From JBMYRH01 sp049602155 (GTDB lineage Bacteria > Myxococcota_A > UBA9042 > PHBI01 > JBMYRH01): DNA of 64,000 nucleotides. The stretch lies in contig JBMYRH010000027.1 of assembly GCA_049602155.1 (NCBI GenBank), forward strand, positions 11,020 to 75,019, written 5' to 3'. A program made the translations under genes and the position numbers. Below are positions 42,024 to 51,469 of the stretch, piece after piece. Numbering within the stretch: the stretch's first letter is position 1; each line of letters starts with the position of its first letter. The notes under the pieces were generated by a model. It was given only the letters and a program-made list of their open reading frames with translations. It did no database searches and was not told the DNA's origin.

Positions 42024-44354
42024 ATGTTGACGGAGCCGTTAGGCGAACCGGAGCTGTGCGGGTTTGACCATGTTCAGCTCATCGGGGCTGGGGCGACAAG
42101 TCGCGTCTATTGTGCGGAGCGTGTGGTTGATGGGCGCCGCTTTGCGCTCAAGCGTCTGACGCGACACTTGGTGCGCTCGAGTGAGGCTCTCGCGCGCCTC
42201 AAGCGCGAACTGGAGCTCCTCCAGAAACTGAGCCACCCAGGCATCGTGAAGGTTCATGATGTCATCCGATGGGGCGGGGATCCGACCCTCGTCATGGACC
42301 TCGTGGAAGGTGAAGACCTCGAAGCGCGTATGGCGCGATGTGGTCCGATCGATGCCAAGGAGGTCGAGGCGCTTGCTCGGCAACTCCTGAGTATCCTAGC
42401 GAGCACCCACAGTGCCGGCATCGTTCATCGAGACATCAAGCCTCACAACATTCGAGTGGGTTCAGGCGGTCGTGTGACCTTGCTAGACTTTGGGTCAGCA
42501 TGCCTGGACGCGTCGTCGCAACTGACTGCCACCGGCACGACCGTGGGCACCCCTGAATACATGGCCCCTGAGCTCTTCGCTGGCTCCGTGTACGACCCGC
42601 GTGTGGACATCTTCGGCTTGGGCGCGACGCTCTATGAAGCGCTTGTGGGTGAACCTCCTCAGACCGCAGATAGCCTCGCTGAGTTGGCGTGGAAGCGCGT
42701 TCACTCTCCGATACCTTCAGTCGCTGAGCGTGCTCCCGACACCCCTGAGCGCTTGGTGCGCTTCATCGACCGCTGCCTGTCCGCGGATCCCGCCGCTCGC
42801 TTCAGTACGGCGAGCCTGGCGGTGTGGTCTCTCGATCACCCCGACATCGAGCGGGCGTTCGGCGACCACCGATCACAGCACCCGCCGTGCCTGCACTGTG
42901 ACCAGCCGTTACCACCCGGTGCGTCCTGTTGCCCGCGCTGTCAAAGCACGCACCCCTTCGGGTTCAAGCCAGGAGGCTCAGATGTCGTCATCACGAGCAT
43001 GTCTCGACCAGCGCTCTTCATTCATTGGCTGTGCGGACGGTTCCCCGAGCGCTCGGACGAGGTTGAGGTGCTCGCCTCTCGCTGCGCCGCGCTCTCCGTC
43101 TCAGAGCAACACTACATCCGCGGCATCGGAGCCACCGCTGCTCAGCGCGAGGTTGAGCGCTTGGCCGAGCTGGGCGTCACGGCTCATGTTCGGTTGTCTC
43201 GCCGCTCCATGGTGAATTGGTTGATCGCCGGCGCGCTGCTTTGGTCCCTTATGTTTTGGGGGCTGGGGGCGAGCACAAGCACGGTGCTCCTGGTCCTCAT
43301 CGGCGTGCTCGGGGCGGCGCTGACGTCACTGTTGCGCACCGGGCGCAGAGCGACAGGGAGCTTCTTGGGGCTCGACCGCACCTGGACGATGCGCCTTCGG
43401 TGGTTTGTCCCGAGCGCCATGGTGACGACTGTGGTGGTCGGGCTCTCATGCCTCTTCCTGCGGCCGACGTCGGGCGTGACCGAGGCCACCCTTTGGGGCA
43501 GTCTGCTTGGGGTGATCGCTTATGGGGTGTGGGGGCGGTCGCTCTGGAGGGGGAGCTCGGTGCCTCAGCTGCTCTCTCCGACCCAGAGAGGAGGACCTCT
43601 GGGGGCCTCGGTGCAGCCTTCTGCGAAAGGGCCCGGACGGCAAGGGTTCTTCAGGCGGGCTTGGGCCTCGAAGGGGCTGGTATGTGCGGCGGCACTCCTT
43701 GTGTTGATGGAGATCAGTACCGGGTTTGCTGTGGACTCCTATGTCGTGGCAGCGCGTCGTGTTGAGGCCCAAATGAGCGTGACAGCAGAGGACGCCGGCG
43801 CGATGACGATGCTGCGAGGGACGCGACCTGACCCTGGACGACATGAGGAGGTCGAAGGTTGGCGGTCTTGGTGGACCCAGCCGCTCGGGTTTCTAGGGGC
43901 GCTCTCCGTTGGCCTGGGGTTCACTGCGCTAGGGCGCCGTCGCCGCCGCAGACTGGACGGTGACCTGCGAGATATCGAGCGAGAGGTCGACGAAGCGGCG
44001 GGGCGGTTCCGTTTGGAGCGAGCCCCTCCGGCGACGCGGAGAGCGCCATCCCACCGTGGATATGATGCGCGCGTCACCGCAGTAAGCGCCACAGATGGCT
44101 TCACGAGCGCCGCAGTCTGCCGCGCGTCGTCGCTCGCTCATGTGCTGGGAGAGGGCGCGACGATTCGGCTCACTGGGGCATTGAAGAGCCTCTCAAACAG
44201 CCCCTCTCAGCGCGTCGAAGCCGGTGATGCGTCGCTCTATGCGCGGTGCATCCTGGAGACCGATGAGGAACAGGCCGCGCGCTTTCAGTTCTTGGCCCTG
44301 GAAGGAGAGCTTGAGGCTGCAGCTGCGACGGAATGGTGGGAGGCACACGCATGA
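42024..44354 (+). CDS. Membrane Ser/Thr protein kinase with zinc ribbon (first of pair)
   Basis: 776 residues; the ATG at 42024 has GGGGAGGG ahead. Hanks-type kinase domain (about 12-270): glycine loop IGAGATSRVY, FALKRL lysine, HRDIKPHN catalytic loop, LDFGSA and GTPEYMAPE. A zinc ribbon follows (CLHC...CCPRC, about 290-310), then an 80-residue small domain (ITSMSRPALFIHWLCGRFPE... LGVTAHVRLS) and, from about 395, several membrane helices and a cytoplasmic tail. Eukaryotic-like kinases of this kind regulate development or envelope in Myxococcota. Overlaps the second kinase by ATGA. Confidence 0.92.
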   Translation: MLTEPLGEPELCGFDHVQLIGAGATSRVYCAERVVDGRRFALKRLTRHLVRSSEALARLKRELELLQKLSHPGIVKVHDVIRWGGDPTLVMDLVEGEDLEARMARCGPIDAKEVEALARQLLSILASTHSAGIVHRDIKPHNIRVGSGGRVTLLDFGSACLDASSQLTATGTTVGTPEYMAPELFAGSVYDPRVDIFGLGATLYEALVGEPPQTADSLAELAWKRVHSPIPSVAERAPDTPERLVRFIDRCLSADPAARFSTASLAVWSLDHPDIERAFGDHRSQHPPCLHCDQPLPPGASCCPRCQSTHPFGFKPGGSDVVITSMSRPALFIHWLCGRFPERSDEVEVLASRCAALSVSEQHYIRGIGATAAQREVERLAELGVTAHVRLSRRSMVNWLIAGALLWSLMFWGLGASTSTVLLVLIGVLGAALTSLLRTGRRATGSFLGLDRTWTMRLRWFVPSAMVTTVVVGLSCLFLRPTSGVTEATLWGSLLGVIAYGVWGRSLWRGSSVPQLLSPTQRGGPLGASVQPSAKGPGRQGFFRRAWASKGLVCAAALLVLMEISTGFAVDSYVVAARRVEAQMSVTAEDAGAMTMLRGTRPDPGRHEEVEGWRSWWTQPLGFLGALSVGLGFTALGRRRRRRLDGDLRDIEREVDEAAGRFRLERAPPATRRAPSHRGYDARVTAVSATDGFTSAAVCRASSLAHVLGEGATIRLTGALKSLSNSPSQRVEAGDASLYARCILETDEEQAARFQFLALEGELEAAAATEWWEAHA

Positions 44355-46294
44355 GTGAAGCGACCTTCACCGGGCTCTCGCCCGGGACGATGTTGGTGGA
44401 GCGTTACCGCGTCCAGGAGATGCTAGGCGAGGGGACGAGCGCCGCCGTCTACTTGGCTCACGACGAGCTACTGGGGCGTCGTGTGGCCCTCAAGGTGCTG
44501 GACCCTCTCCGGGGCGCGGATCCGGTCGGGCGCGCCCGCTTCGAGCGCGAATATCAGGTGCTGTCGCGCTTAGCACATCCACACATCGCGCGCTGCCATG
44601 CGCTCGAAGCCCATGGCGAACTCGAGCTGTTGGTCATGGAGTTCGTCGAGGGCGAGACACTCGCTGACCGCCTTGTCTCGGGGCGGCTCCACTATGACGA
44701 GGCCATCGCGATCGCATCAGACCTCGCGGATGCGCTACATACATGCCACTCCGCCGGGGTCCTCCACCGTGACTTGAAGCCTGCGAACATCATGCTTCAC
44801 CCCGAGCGTGGTGCAGTGATCTTGGACTTCGGGGTCGCCTGGTTCAGCAGTGCAGTGAACCTCACACGCACCGGGGCGGCGATTGGGACACCGCGCTATA
44901 TGGCCCCTGAGGTCTTCTCCGGGGCGCTCACGGATGAACGGACCGATCTCTACAGCCTCGGTGTCTGCCTCTACGAGATGGTGTGCGGTCGACCACCGCA
45001 CTTCTTTGAGTCCGTCGCCGAGCTGGCGATGGCTGTGCATAGACATACTCCCCCTAGGGTCTCCACAGTGGTCCCCGGCGTCCCCTCTGCGTTTGATGAC
45101 GTGGTCGCACGGGCCATCGCTTTTGGGCCCGAGGAGCGCTACGCGACGGCGACTGAGATGAAAGCAGCGCTCGTCCGGGGACATGTCGAGAGCACAGGGA
45201 TACTGCGGAACAGTGTGCCCTGTGAGCGCTGCGCCACTTCCCGGATCATCACCTTGCCGTTTTGCCCAGGCTGCGGGGCTCCTGCGAGCTGGGGACTTGA
45301 ACCAGGTCCGAACGCCGTCCAGCTCACCAGCGTCCCGGATATCGACGCAGTCGTCTCTTGGCTGGATGCGCGCTACCCGGACGAGTTGAGACGGTCACGA
45401 CCGGCTCTGCGCGCGCGGCTCCGGCATTTACCTGTGCCCTTGGCGGTGGGCGTGTCTGCTCGCAGTGCGGACCAACTTGTCGCTGAAGCTTCCGACCTCG
45501 GCGTGGTGGGAGAGGTCGTCCGCGCTCGGGCCATTGTCGGGGCACGACTGCGTGGCTCTGACGCGTCGCGAGTTGAGGTTTGTGCGGCGCTCGGCGGGCA
45601 CTACGTCCTCTTCACAACGCTGTGCGCCGGTGTCGTGGTTAGCGGCATGTCCAACGACTGGGTGGGGTGGTTTACAGGGGTGGGGACGCTCTTGGTCTCC
45701 GTCCTTGGGGCCGTGTTGCTCCAACCCTATATTCGGCGTCCGTTGTTGCGTTTACGGCAGCGTGGTAGCGGGCGACCCGCAGCGCTGGATTGCGACGCTG
45801 CGAGGGTACAGTCGAGGCTCGCGGCTCTGCAGCACCCGCGGGCGAGGCGCTTGGCTGCTGCGGTGATCTCTCGTGCACTGCCGGTCTTGACGCCAAGGGC
45901 TGACGGCATGGAGCCTTGGGCGCGGCACGAGATCCTGATGGCGCTCGATGATGCGCTCGAGGCCATCAGACAGGTCGATGTCCACGCACGTCTCCTGAGG
46001 GCACGTCCACGCTCACGGCTGGCGGTTGAACTCGACGCCGCCAAGCGACAGCTAGAGGGGGGACAGCCGGACGCCACAGAGCGCGTGAGGGAGCTGGAGG
46101 AAGAGCGAGATGCCTTGCTCGCGGCCTCGATCGCGCACGATCTCGGGACGCGTGAGTCGCTCAAGGCCTGCGTACGTATCATGGATGTCACCCGTGAGAT
46201 GGCGCTCATAGCTCCCCCCAAGACCTTCGCAGCGGAGGGGGCAAAGGGGCCGCGCATCTGGGCGAGGCTTCTGCCGCTACTGAGCGGACACTGA
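44351..46294 (+). CDS. Membrane Ser/Thr protein kinase with zinc ribbon (second of pair)
   Basis: 647 residues, ATGA overlap with the first kinase. Kinase domain (about 18-275): LGEGTSAAVYLAHD, VALKVLD, LHRDLKPANIM, LDFGVAW and GTPRYMAPE. A zinc ribbon CERC...FCPGC (about 291-308), then the same accessory domain as its neighbour (VQLTSVPDIDAVVSWLDARYPDE... LGVVGEVVRARAIVG), two membrane helices (about 415-460), and a helical cytoplasmic tail to 640. A duplicate of the first kinase's layout with a different C-terminal half, implying divergence after duplication. The two likely hetero-oligomerise. Confidence 0.92.
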   Translation: MSEATFTGLSPGTMLVERYRVQEMLGEGTSAAVYLAHDELLGRRVALKVLDPLRGADPVGRARFEREYQVLSRLAHPHIARCHALEAHGELELLVMEFVEGETLADRLVSGRLHYDEAIAIASDLADALHTCHSAGVLHRDLKPANIMLHPERGAVILDFGVAWFSSAVNLTRTGAAIGTPRYMAPEVFSGALTDERTDLYSLGVCLYEMVCGRPPHFFESVAELAMAVHRHTPPRVSTVVPGVPSAFDDVVARAIAFGPEERYATATEMKAALVRGHVESTGILRNSVPCERCATSRIITLPFCPGCGAPASWGLEPGPNAVQLTSVPDIDAVVSWLDARYPDELRRSRPALRARLRHLPVPLAVGVSARSADQLVAEASDLGVVGEVVRARAIVGARLRGSDASRVEVCAALGGHYVLFTTLCAGVVVSGMSNDWVGWFTGVGTLLVSVLGAVLLQPYIRRPLLRLRQRGSGRPAALDCDAARVQSRLAALQHPRARRLAAAVISRALPVLTPRADGMEPWARHEILMALDDALEAIRQVDVHARLLRARPRSRLAVELDAAKRQLEGGQPDATERVRELEEERDALLAASIAHDLGTRESLKACVRIMDVTREMALIAPPKTFAAEGAKGPRIWARLLPLLSGH

Positions 46295-46455
46295 ACTCGC
46301 AATCGAAGGGGAGGGAGGCGCGCGGAGCGGCCGGTTCGCGTCCCAGGTCGCTGGATCGCGTTTGGCAACCATAGCTCGAGGCGGTTGGTGCCCGAGCGGT
46401 GCAGTTTGTTTTCCCCGGGGGACCCTCCTTCCGCCTTTGGGGGCTTGGTTGTGTC

Positions 46456-47010
46456 ATGGGAGCGGATCGCTGTGGCACAGTGCTCCGAGTCACCGGCCAA
46501 CAGCGAGGTCAGGCGTTGAGCTACGGAGAGATCACCGATGAGATGGAGGAGGTCTTGGCCCTATTCGTGGAAGGCCAGACCGTCTACGACCTCGGGGCAG
46601 GTGATCTCGCCCACAGCCACCTCCTCGCTCGCCTCGGTGCAGAGGCTGTCATCGCGGTGGATAAGGTCCCAATGCAGAAGCCTCGCAGCCCCGAGGTGTC
46701 TCGACTGCATGGTCACTTCCACCAACTCCCGGTCCCGGATCACATCGACGTGGCCTTCCTTAGCTGGCCACAGACCTACCCCCTGCCGGGGCTCCTCGAC
46801 TGGCTCGACGCCGCCGACGTGGTTGTCTACATCGGTCATAATTTCGATGACAGTTACTGCGGGTCGCCTGAGCTCTACTTCTACATGATCAAGAGAGCCC
46901 TCTTGGACGAGGTCCTCGCGCAGCGCAACACGATGCTGGTGCTCGGAGACCGCCTCGCCGAGGCGAGGCTGATGACAAGCGAAGAGGCGGCGCACTTTTC
47001 GCGGGACTGA
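46456..47010 (+). CDS. Class I methyltransferase-like protein
   Basis: 184 residues from the ATG at 46456; an in-frame ATG at 46399 would add 19 residues, and no ribosome site is strong at either. Motif I is clear: TVYDLGAGDLAHSHLLARLGAEAVIAVDK, with the acidic end of strand two (VDK) for the SAM ribose. DHIDVAFLSWPQ is motif IV-like. Short for the family and lacks an obvious substrate-recognition domain. Substrate unknown. Sits between the kinases and the convergent lipoprotein gene. Confidence 0.7.
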   Translation: MGADRCGTVLRVTGQQRGQALSYGEITDEMEEVLALFVEGQTVYDLGAGDLAHSHLLARLGAEAVIAVDKVPMQKPRSPEVSRLHGHFHQLPVPDHIDVAFLSWPQTYPLPGLLDWLDAADVVVYIGHNFDDSYCGSPELYFYMIKRALLDEVLAQRNTMLVLGDRLAEARLMTSEEAAHFSRD

Positions 47011-47084
47011 GGGCGTCATCCGTTCGCTACTATCTTGTCTAAAGGGGCACCCCGTGAGGCGGGGGGCTTGGCGGACAGGGTCAG

Positions 47085-47759
47085 TCACGGACCGCGAGAG
47101 GAGGGTGGCTTAACCTCTTCAGCGTCCACCTTTGGCGTCGTGCCCACTTCTTTTGCCGTGCTGTGGACCTCGGCCGCTGCAGTGGCCCCGGGCTGCATGG
47201 CCGTCTCGACACCTCCGCATTCAGTCAAGTAGGTGCGCGTCAGTTGCTCTGCTGTGACCCTCATTTCGAGCCAGGCCGCCTTAGAGATCTTCTGGCGCTC
47301 GTACCAACTGTCCACAGTGGGTACCGGGAATTTGAGCTTGTCGAGCGCGCTCGCTGCGGCTTTGAAGTTCGCGGCGTTGATCAGGTTGAAGATCGTCCTC
47401 AGCCGGGCGCGATAGGGGGTGATGGAACGGGGCCTCAGGCCCGTCCCGCGGCACCTCCCGCGCACTTCTTTGCAGTATCCATCCCATTTCGGTCGATGCT
47501 TGCTCCATGCTTGCATTGCTTTCACCCGCTGCTCGACACAGCGTGTCACCGTTTCCATGCTATCGAAGCGAGTGCTGATAGCCTTTAGCTCCCCCTGGAG
47601 GGTGGTGACTTGAGTGCGAAGCTCGGACAATTCTGCGCGCTGCTCAGCAGCGACTTTGGAGTGACTTGGATCGTGGTGATCGCTCTGGTCACCGCAACCA
47701 ATAAGGCAGAGGGAACCGGCGAACGTGGCCAAAAGCGCGAGGAAAGAGTGGACGGACAT
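47085..47759 (-). CDS. Coiled-coil lipoprotein, unknown
   Basis: 224 residues. Signal peptide with lipobox LIGC, a short His/Asp stretch, then a coiled coil of about 35 residues (AELSELRTQVTTLQGELKAIS). The middle (85-185) is basic and helical with four cysteines (TRCVEQR, DGYCKEVRGRC, TECGG), and the tail is low in complexity, rich in Pro, Ala and Thr. No family recognised. Convergent with the methyltransferase-like gene. Confidence 0.75.
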   Translation of the reverse strand: MSVHSFLALLATFAGSLCLIGCGDQSDHHDPSHSKVAAEQRAELSELRTQVTTLQGELKAISTRFDSMETVTRCVEQRVKAMQAWSKHRPKWDGYCKEVRGRCRGTGLRPRSITPYRARLRTIFNLINAANFKAAASALDKLKFPVPTVDSWYERQKISKAAWLEMRVTAEQLTRTYLTECGGVETAMQPGATAAAEVHSTAKEVGTTPKVDAEEVKPPSSRGP

Positions 47760-47938
47760 GTGAGTTGCCTCGTGGCTGAGGAGTGGCCGGATACACGTTT
47801 AGCTGTGGGTTCGGGGGGCTCGATTGTCACCGGCAGCGTTTGTTTTTACTAGCTGCACCGCGCTGGAGGTTTCCATCTGCATGGACGACAGGCTAAATGG
47901 TGACTCTTGCCAGGGTCTCATGACGGAGTGCTGCGCTC

Positions 47939-49810
47939 TTGACGTTTGTTCGCCGCTTTCAGTCGTTCGTGTCGGGATTCATGCCGCCGGGGCTTGAGCC
48001 CTCGTCCCCTGAGGCGTTTCGAACGCAGGCGATCATCTCTACGGCGCTCTTGGTGGGCAACTCTGGGTTCCCCTTCATCCTGCTCTTCTTCTTCATGCAG
48101 CACCCCAAGGAAGCGGTCGTCATCGTCTGGTCATGGCTCCTCTTCATGGCCATTCCGTGGCTCGCGAAGAGGGCAGTTCGTCCGAGCCTGCTCGCGCACC
48201 TCCTGGCTGCTAATTATTACCAGTGCCATCTCTTCCTGTGTCTGATTTGGGGCGGCATCGACGCGCCGAACATCATGTGGTTCGCAGCCATGCCGATCGT
48301 CAGTGTGTTGGTGGGCGGGATCGCTCACGGGATCGTGTGGGGCGCCGTCGCAGCGCTATCAGTGCTGAGCGTTTATCTGCTTCAGTTCACGGGGGTCATC
48401 GAGCTCACGAGCAGCTTGGAGCCTGGGGAGCATCTCTTTGTGGTGGCTGCGAGCGCCGTTGGGCTCCTCGGAGCTATCTTTGGCTCGACCGCCGCCTTTG
48501 AGTCACTGAGGATACGGGCCATTCGGCATCGGGTCAGGGCAGAGGCGCAGCTGTTGAGCACCAACCAGGACCTAATGACTAGAGAGCAAGAGCTCAAGCA
48601 GTCCTGTAAAGAGGTCGAGGGCCTGCTCATCAAGGTCGAGAATGCGGACAAGGCGAAGAGCCGCTTTTTGGCGCAGGTGAGCCATGAGCTGCGGACCCCG
48701 CTCAACGGCATCTTAGGGACCTCTGAGGCCATCCAGGAAGGCGTCTATGGTGCGCTCACCTCGGAGCAGCTCAGCGCCCTTCACACCATGGACAGAGCTG
48801 CTCAGCATCAGTTGGCGCTGATTAATGACCTGCTCGACCTGGCTAAGATCGAGAAGGGCGCGTTTGAGCCAGTGCTAGAGCCGGTGTGCATCTTCACGGC
48901 CGCGGATGATGCGGTCCAATTCTTGGGAGACAAGGCCAAGCAAGCGGGCGTGGACCTCGAGGTGGAGCGTTGCGCGGAGCCCTTGCGGATCGTGACCGAT
49001 CAACGGAGGGTCAGGCAGATGATCCTCAACCTCGTGGGCAACGCGCTCAAGTTTACGCCGAGTGGAGGGCGTGTCTCGGTGACGCTTCAGGTGCGAGGAG
49101 AGTGGGTCGCGATTGAGGTCAGAGACACGGGGATAGGGATCGCACCAGAGGCGCTCCCTCGGATGTTTGAGGCGTTCACGCAAGTCGACTCAGTCCTCCA
49201 ACGAGGCCATGAGGGGAGCGGCCTCGGGTTAAGCCTGACTGCGAATTTCGCCAAGCTCTTGGGGGGCCAACTCAAGGCTGAAAGCGCGCTGGGTAAGGGG
49301 AGCACCTTCACGGTGTTGTTGCCTCATCGCGTGGAGGACGACCGGCAGGAGTCAGCATCGACGCTAGGAGGCGACGCGACGGGAGCGGTGAAGGCAGGGA
49401 CTGTCGCCGCCGGCTCGTCGGCCAACGAGGGGCTTGATGTGCTCTTGGTGGACGACACCGAGACGAACATCATCCACCTGCGTGACTTCCTCCTCGTCAA
49501 AGGGCATCGGGTCACGACGGCCTCCAACGGGCTGGAGGCGATCGAGCAGGCTCAAGCGCGACCTGACGTCATCTTCATGGACGTGCAGATGCCGGAGATG
49601 GACGGCTTGGAGGCGATACGGCGCCTCCGCGCTGTGGAGCACACCAGGGACCTCTTCATTGTCTCGCTGACGTCCTTCGCGATGCATGAAGACAGACAAC
49701 GGTGTCTCGACGCAGGGGCTGATGACTACGAGTCCAAGCCGGTATCGCTGAAGCGGATCCTTGAGCTGGTCGAGGGGCGACGTGGACGCCAGTCGCATGG
49801 GCGTTCCTGA
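47939..49810 (+). CDS. Membrane-bound hybrid histidine kinase with receiver
   Basis: 623 residues from the TTG at 47939; the ATG at 47981, fourteen codons later, is an alternative. Five or six membrane helices (about 28-180) form the sensor, a coiled coil (195-240) leads to HisKA with phospho-acceptor His249 (SHELRTPLN), then the HATPase (NALKFTPSGGRVSV, DTGIGIAP, GSGLGLSL) and a C-terminal receiver (about 500-615: LLVDDTETN, FMDVQMPEMDG, SKPVS). Kinase and receiver closely match the soluble kinase at 2506, so the two are paralogs with exchanged sensor domains. Ligand unknown; no response regulator adjacent. Confidence 0.9.
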   Translation: MTFVRRFQSFVSGFMPPGLEPSSPEAFRTQAIISTALLVGNSGFPFILLFFFMQHPKEAVVIVWSWLLFMAIPWLAKRAVRPSLLAHLLAANYYQCHLFLCLIWGGIDAPNIMWFAAMPIVSVLVGGIAHGIVWGAVAALSVLSVYLLQFTGVIELTSSLEPGEHLFVVAASAVGLLGAIFGSTAAFESLRIRAIRHRVRAEAQLLSTNQDLMTREQELKQSCKEVEGLLIKVENADKAKSRFLAQVSHELRTPLNGILGTSEAIQEGVYGALTSEQLSALHTMDRAAQHQLALINDLLDLAKIEKGAFEPVLEPVCIFTAADDAVQFLGDKAKQAGVDLEVERCAEPLRIVTDQRRVRQMILNLVGNALKFTPSGGRVSVTLQVRGEWVAIEVRDTGIGIAPEALPRMFEAFTQVDSVLQRGHEGSGLGLSLTANFAKLLGGQLKAESALGKGSTFTVLLPHRVEDDRQESASTLGGDATGAVKAGTVAAGSSANEGLDVLLVDDTETNIIHLRDFLLVKGHRVTTASNGLEAIEQAQARPDVIFMDVQMPEMDGLEAIRRLRAVEHTRDLFIVSLTSFAMHEDRQRCLDAGADDYESKPVSLKRILELVEGRRGRQSHGRS

Positions 49811-50071
49811 GAAGGCTCGGTTCTCGACACACTGATGCCGCTGAGCGTGTCTCGCGATTTCGGGCCCATCGCTGTGTGAACGACGCGGGGCAGCTCATGT
49901 GCAGAGCCTCTAGCGCGAGGGGGAGCGCTTGGCAGACCAGGGTTAGGGCCACGATTGGGGCGTGAAGGGGAGGGGCCTGGGTAGAGGGGGGGTATCGCTG
50001 GGAGCGCACGCGGATGGATGCTACCCTCCGCGCTCTGCGTCTATCGGCAATGGCGGCAAAAGAGGTGAGCT

Positions 50072-51205
50072 GTGAAGGGGTTACTGGGGGCTCACGGAGT
50101 CTCAGGTGTGTGTGTGCTTATCGGCGTCGGCTTGCTTGGAGGGCTGATGGGCTGCAGTGAGCAAGCCCCCACCGAGTTCCAGGCACCTGATGGGGCGGGG
50201 CAAGGCGATATGCTGACCGCGGCCGCGCCGGTTGCGCCCCCCTGTACGGGGAACCTCGTCGACCGAGCGAGCGACGTGATGGACATCCACGATCCCGCAA
50301 TCGCTAAGCAGGGCGACACCTACTACATCTACTCCTCAAGCCCGCTGGCCTCGTTCTACAGCTCGCCTGACCTGCGGACTTGGACCGAGGCAGGCCAGGT
50401 CTTTGATGCCCTGCCGGACTGGGTCGTCGAGGAGCTCCCAGACCCCGACCACATCGGAGCGCCCGATATCGCCTGGTTTGATGGCAAGTGGGTGATGTAT
50501 TACCAGAGCCACATCGGGGGGACGTGCAATGCGGGCATCGGCGTCGCGACCAACACGACCCTCGATCCTGACGACGAGGCATACTTGTGGGTCGACCATG
50601 GCTTGGTCCTGCGCTCTACGCCGCTGTCTGAGGACACGGGGCTGCTCTGCGGGGTCGATGAGACGCTCTTCAACGCCATCGATCCTCACCTCTTCATCGA
50701 CGTCGACGACAAGCCCTGGTTGGTCTTTGGTTCCACGCTTGGTGGGTTGATGTTGGTCGACATCGATCCGGAGACGTTCAAGCCCACCCAGCACCCGAGG
50801 GACTTTGTGCAGCTCGCTGCGCGCGACCTGTTGCAGGATGACCCGATCATCGAGGGGGCCTACATCATCCACCGGGAGGGTTGGTACTACCTCTTCCTCT
50901 CGCATGATCGATGTTGCCAAGGGGCGGACACGACGTACAAGATCCTCGTCGGAAGGTCGCAAGCGCTCGCTGGCCCCTATGTCGACAAAGAGGGCACCTC
51001 GCTTCTGGAAGAAGGGGGGACGGTCCTCATTGAGCGTGAGGGTGATTTGATCGGCACTGGGCACGCGGATGTCTACTCTGAAGGCGGCTACGATTACCTC
51101 GTACACCACGCTTACGACGCGACACTCGACTATCGCCCGGTCCTCAACATCAGGCGCTTGATGTGGGGCGACGATGGTTGGCCCACGGCGTGCCAGGCCC
51201 CCTAA
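50072..51205 (+). CDS. GH43 arabinan endo-1,5-alpha-L-arabinosidase lipoprotein
   Basis: 377 residues; GTG with AGAGGTGAG ahead. Signal peptide with lipobox LMGC. The GH43 five-bladed propeller carries all three acids: HDPAIAKQGDTYYIYSS (base), NAIDPHLFIDVDDKPW (pKa modulator) and IIEGAYIIHREGWYYLF (acid). The segment CCQGADTTYKILVGRSQALAGPY is typical of bacterial arabinanases. Cleaves internal alpha-1,5 bonds of arabinan side chains of pectin. Anchored to the envelope, so probably trims plant or algal polysaccharide outside the cell. No other arabinose genes are near. Confidence 0.93.
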   Translation: MKGLLGAHGVSGVCVLIGVGLLGGLMGCSEQAPTEFQAPDGAGQGDMLTAAAPVAPPCTGNLVDRASDVMDIHDPAIAKQGDTYYIYSSSPLASFYSSPDLRTWTEAGQVFDALPDWVVEELPDPDHIGAPDIAWFDGKWVMYYQSHIGGTCNAGIGVATNTTLDPDDEAYLWVDHGLVLRSTPLSEDTGLLCGVDETLFNAIDPHLFIDVDDKPWLVFGSTLGGLMLVDIDPETFKPTQHPRDFVQLAARDLLQDDPIIEGAYIIHREGWYYLFLSHDRCCQGADTTYKILVGRSQALAGPYVDKEGTSLLEEGGTVLIEREGDLIGTGHADVYSEGGYDYLVHHAYDATLDYRPVLNIRRLMWGDDGWPTACQAP

Positions 51206-51469
51206 ACTCAGCCTCACCTCCGTCGTCGTGCTGTTTGTAGAGCGCAGATGAGGGTCGCGTTGCCGGCTCAGCAACCCTCAAGAGGGGGATGACGCTTCCG
51301 CCGCGCCGTTCGGCCCACTTCGCATGACGGGAAGGCATTTTGAGTGACTCACGTTAGCCCCCTATGGGAAGTTTGTGCTCACGATGATTACGCCGTTACC
51401 GAACCTGTGCCCTCTTCGTCGCTGCCTAGCGTTGCGCCCATCGAACCCCATGGCGAGGGGGACGCATCG

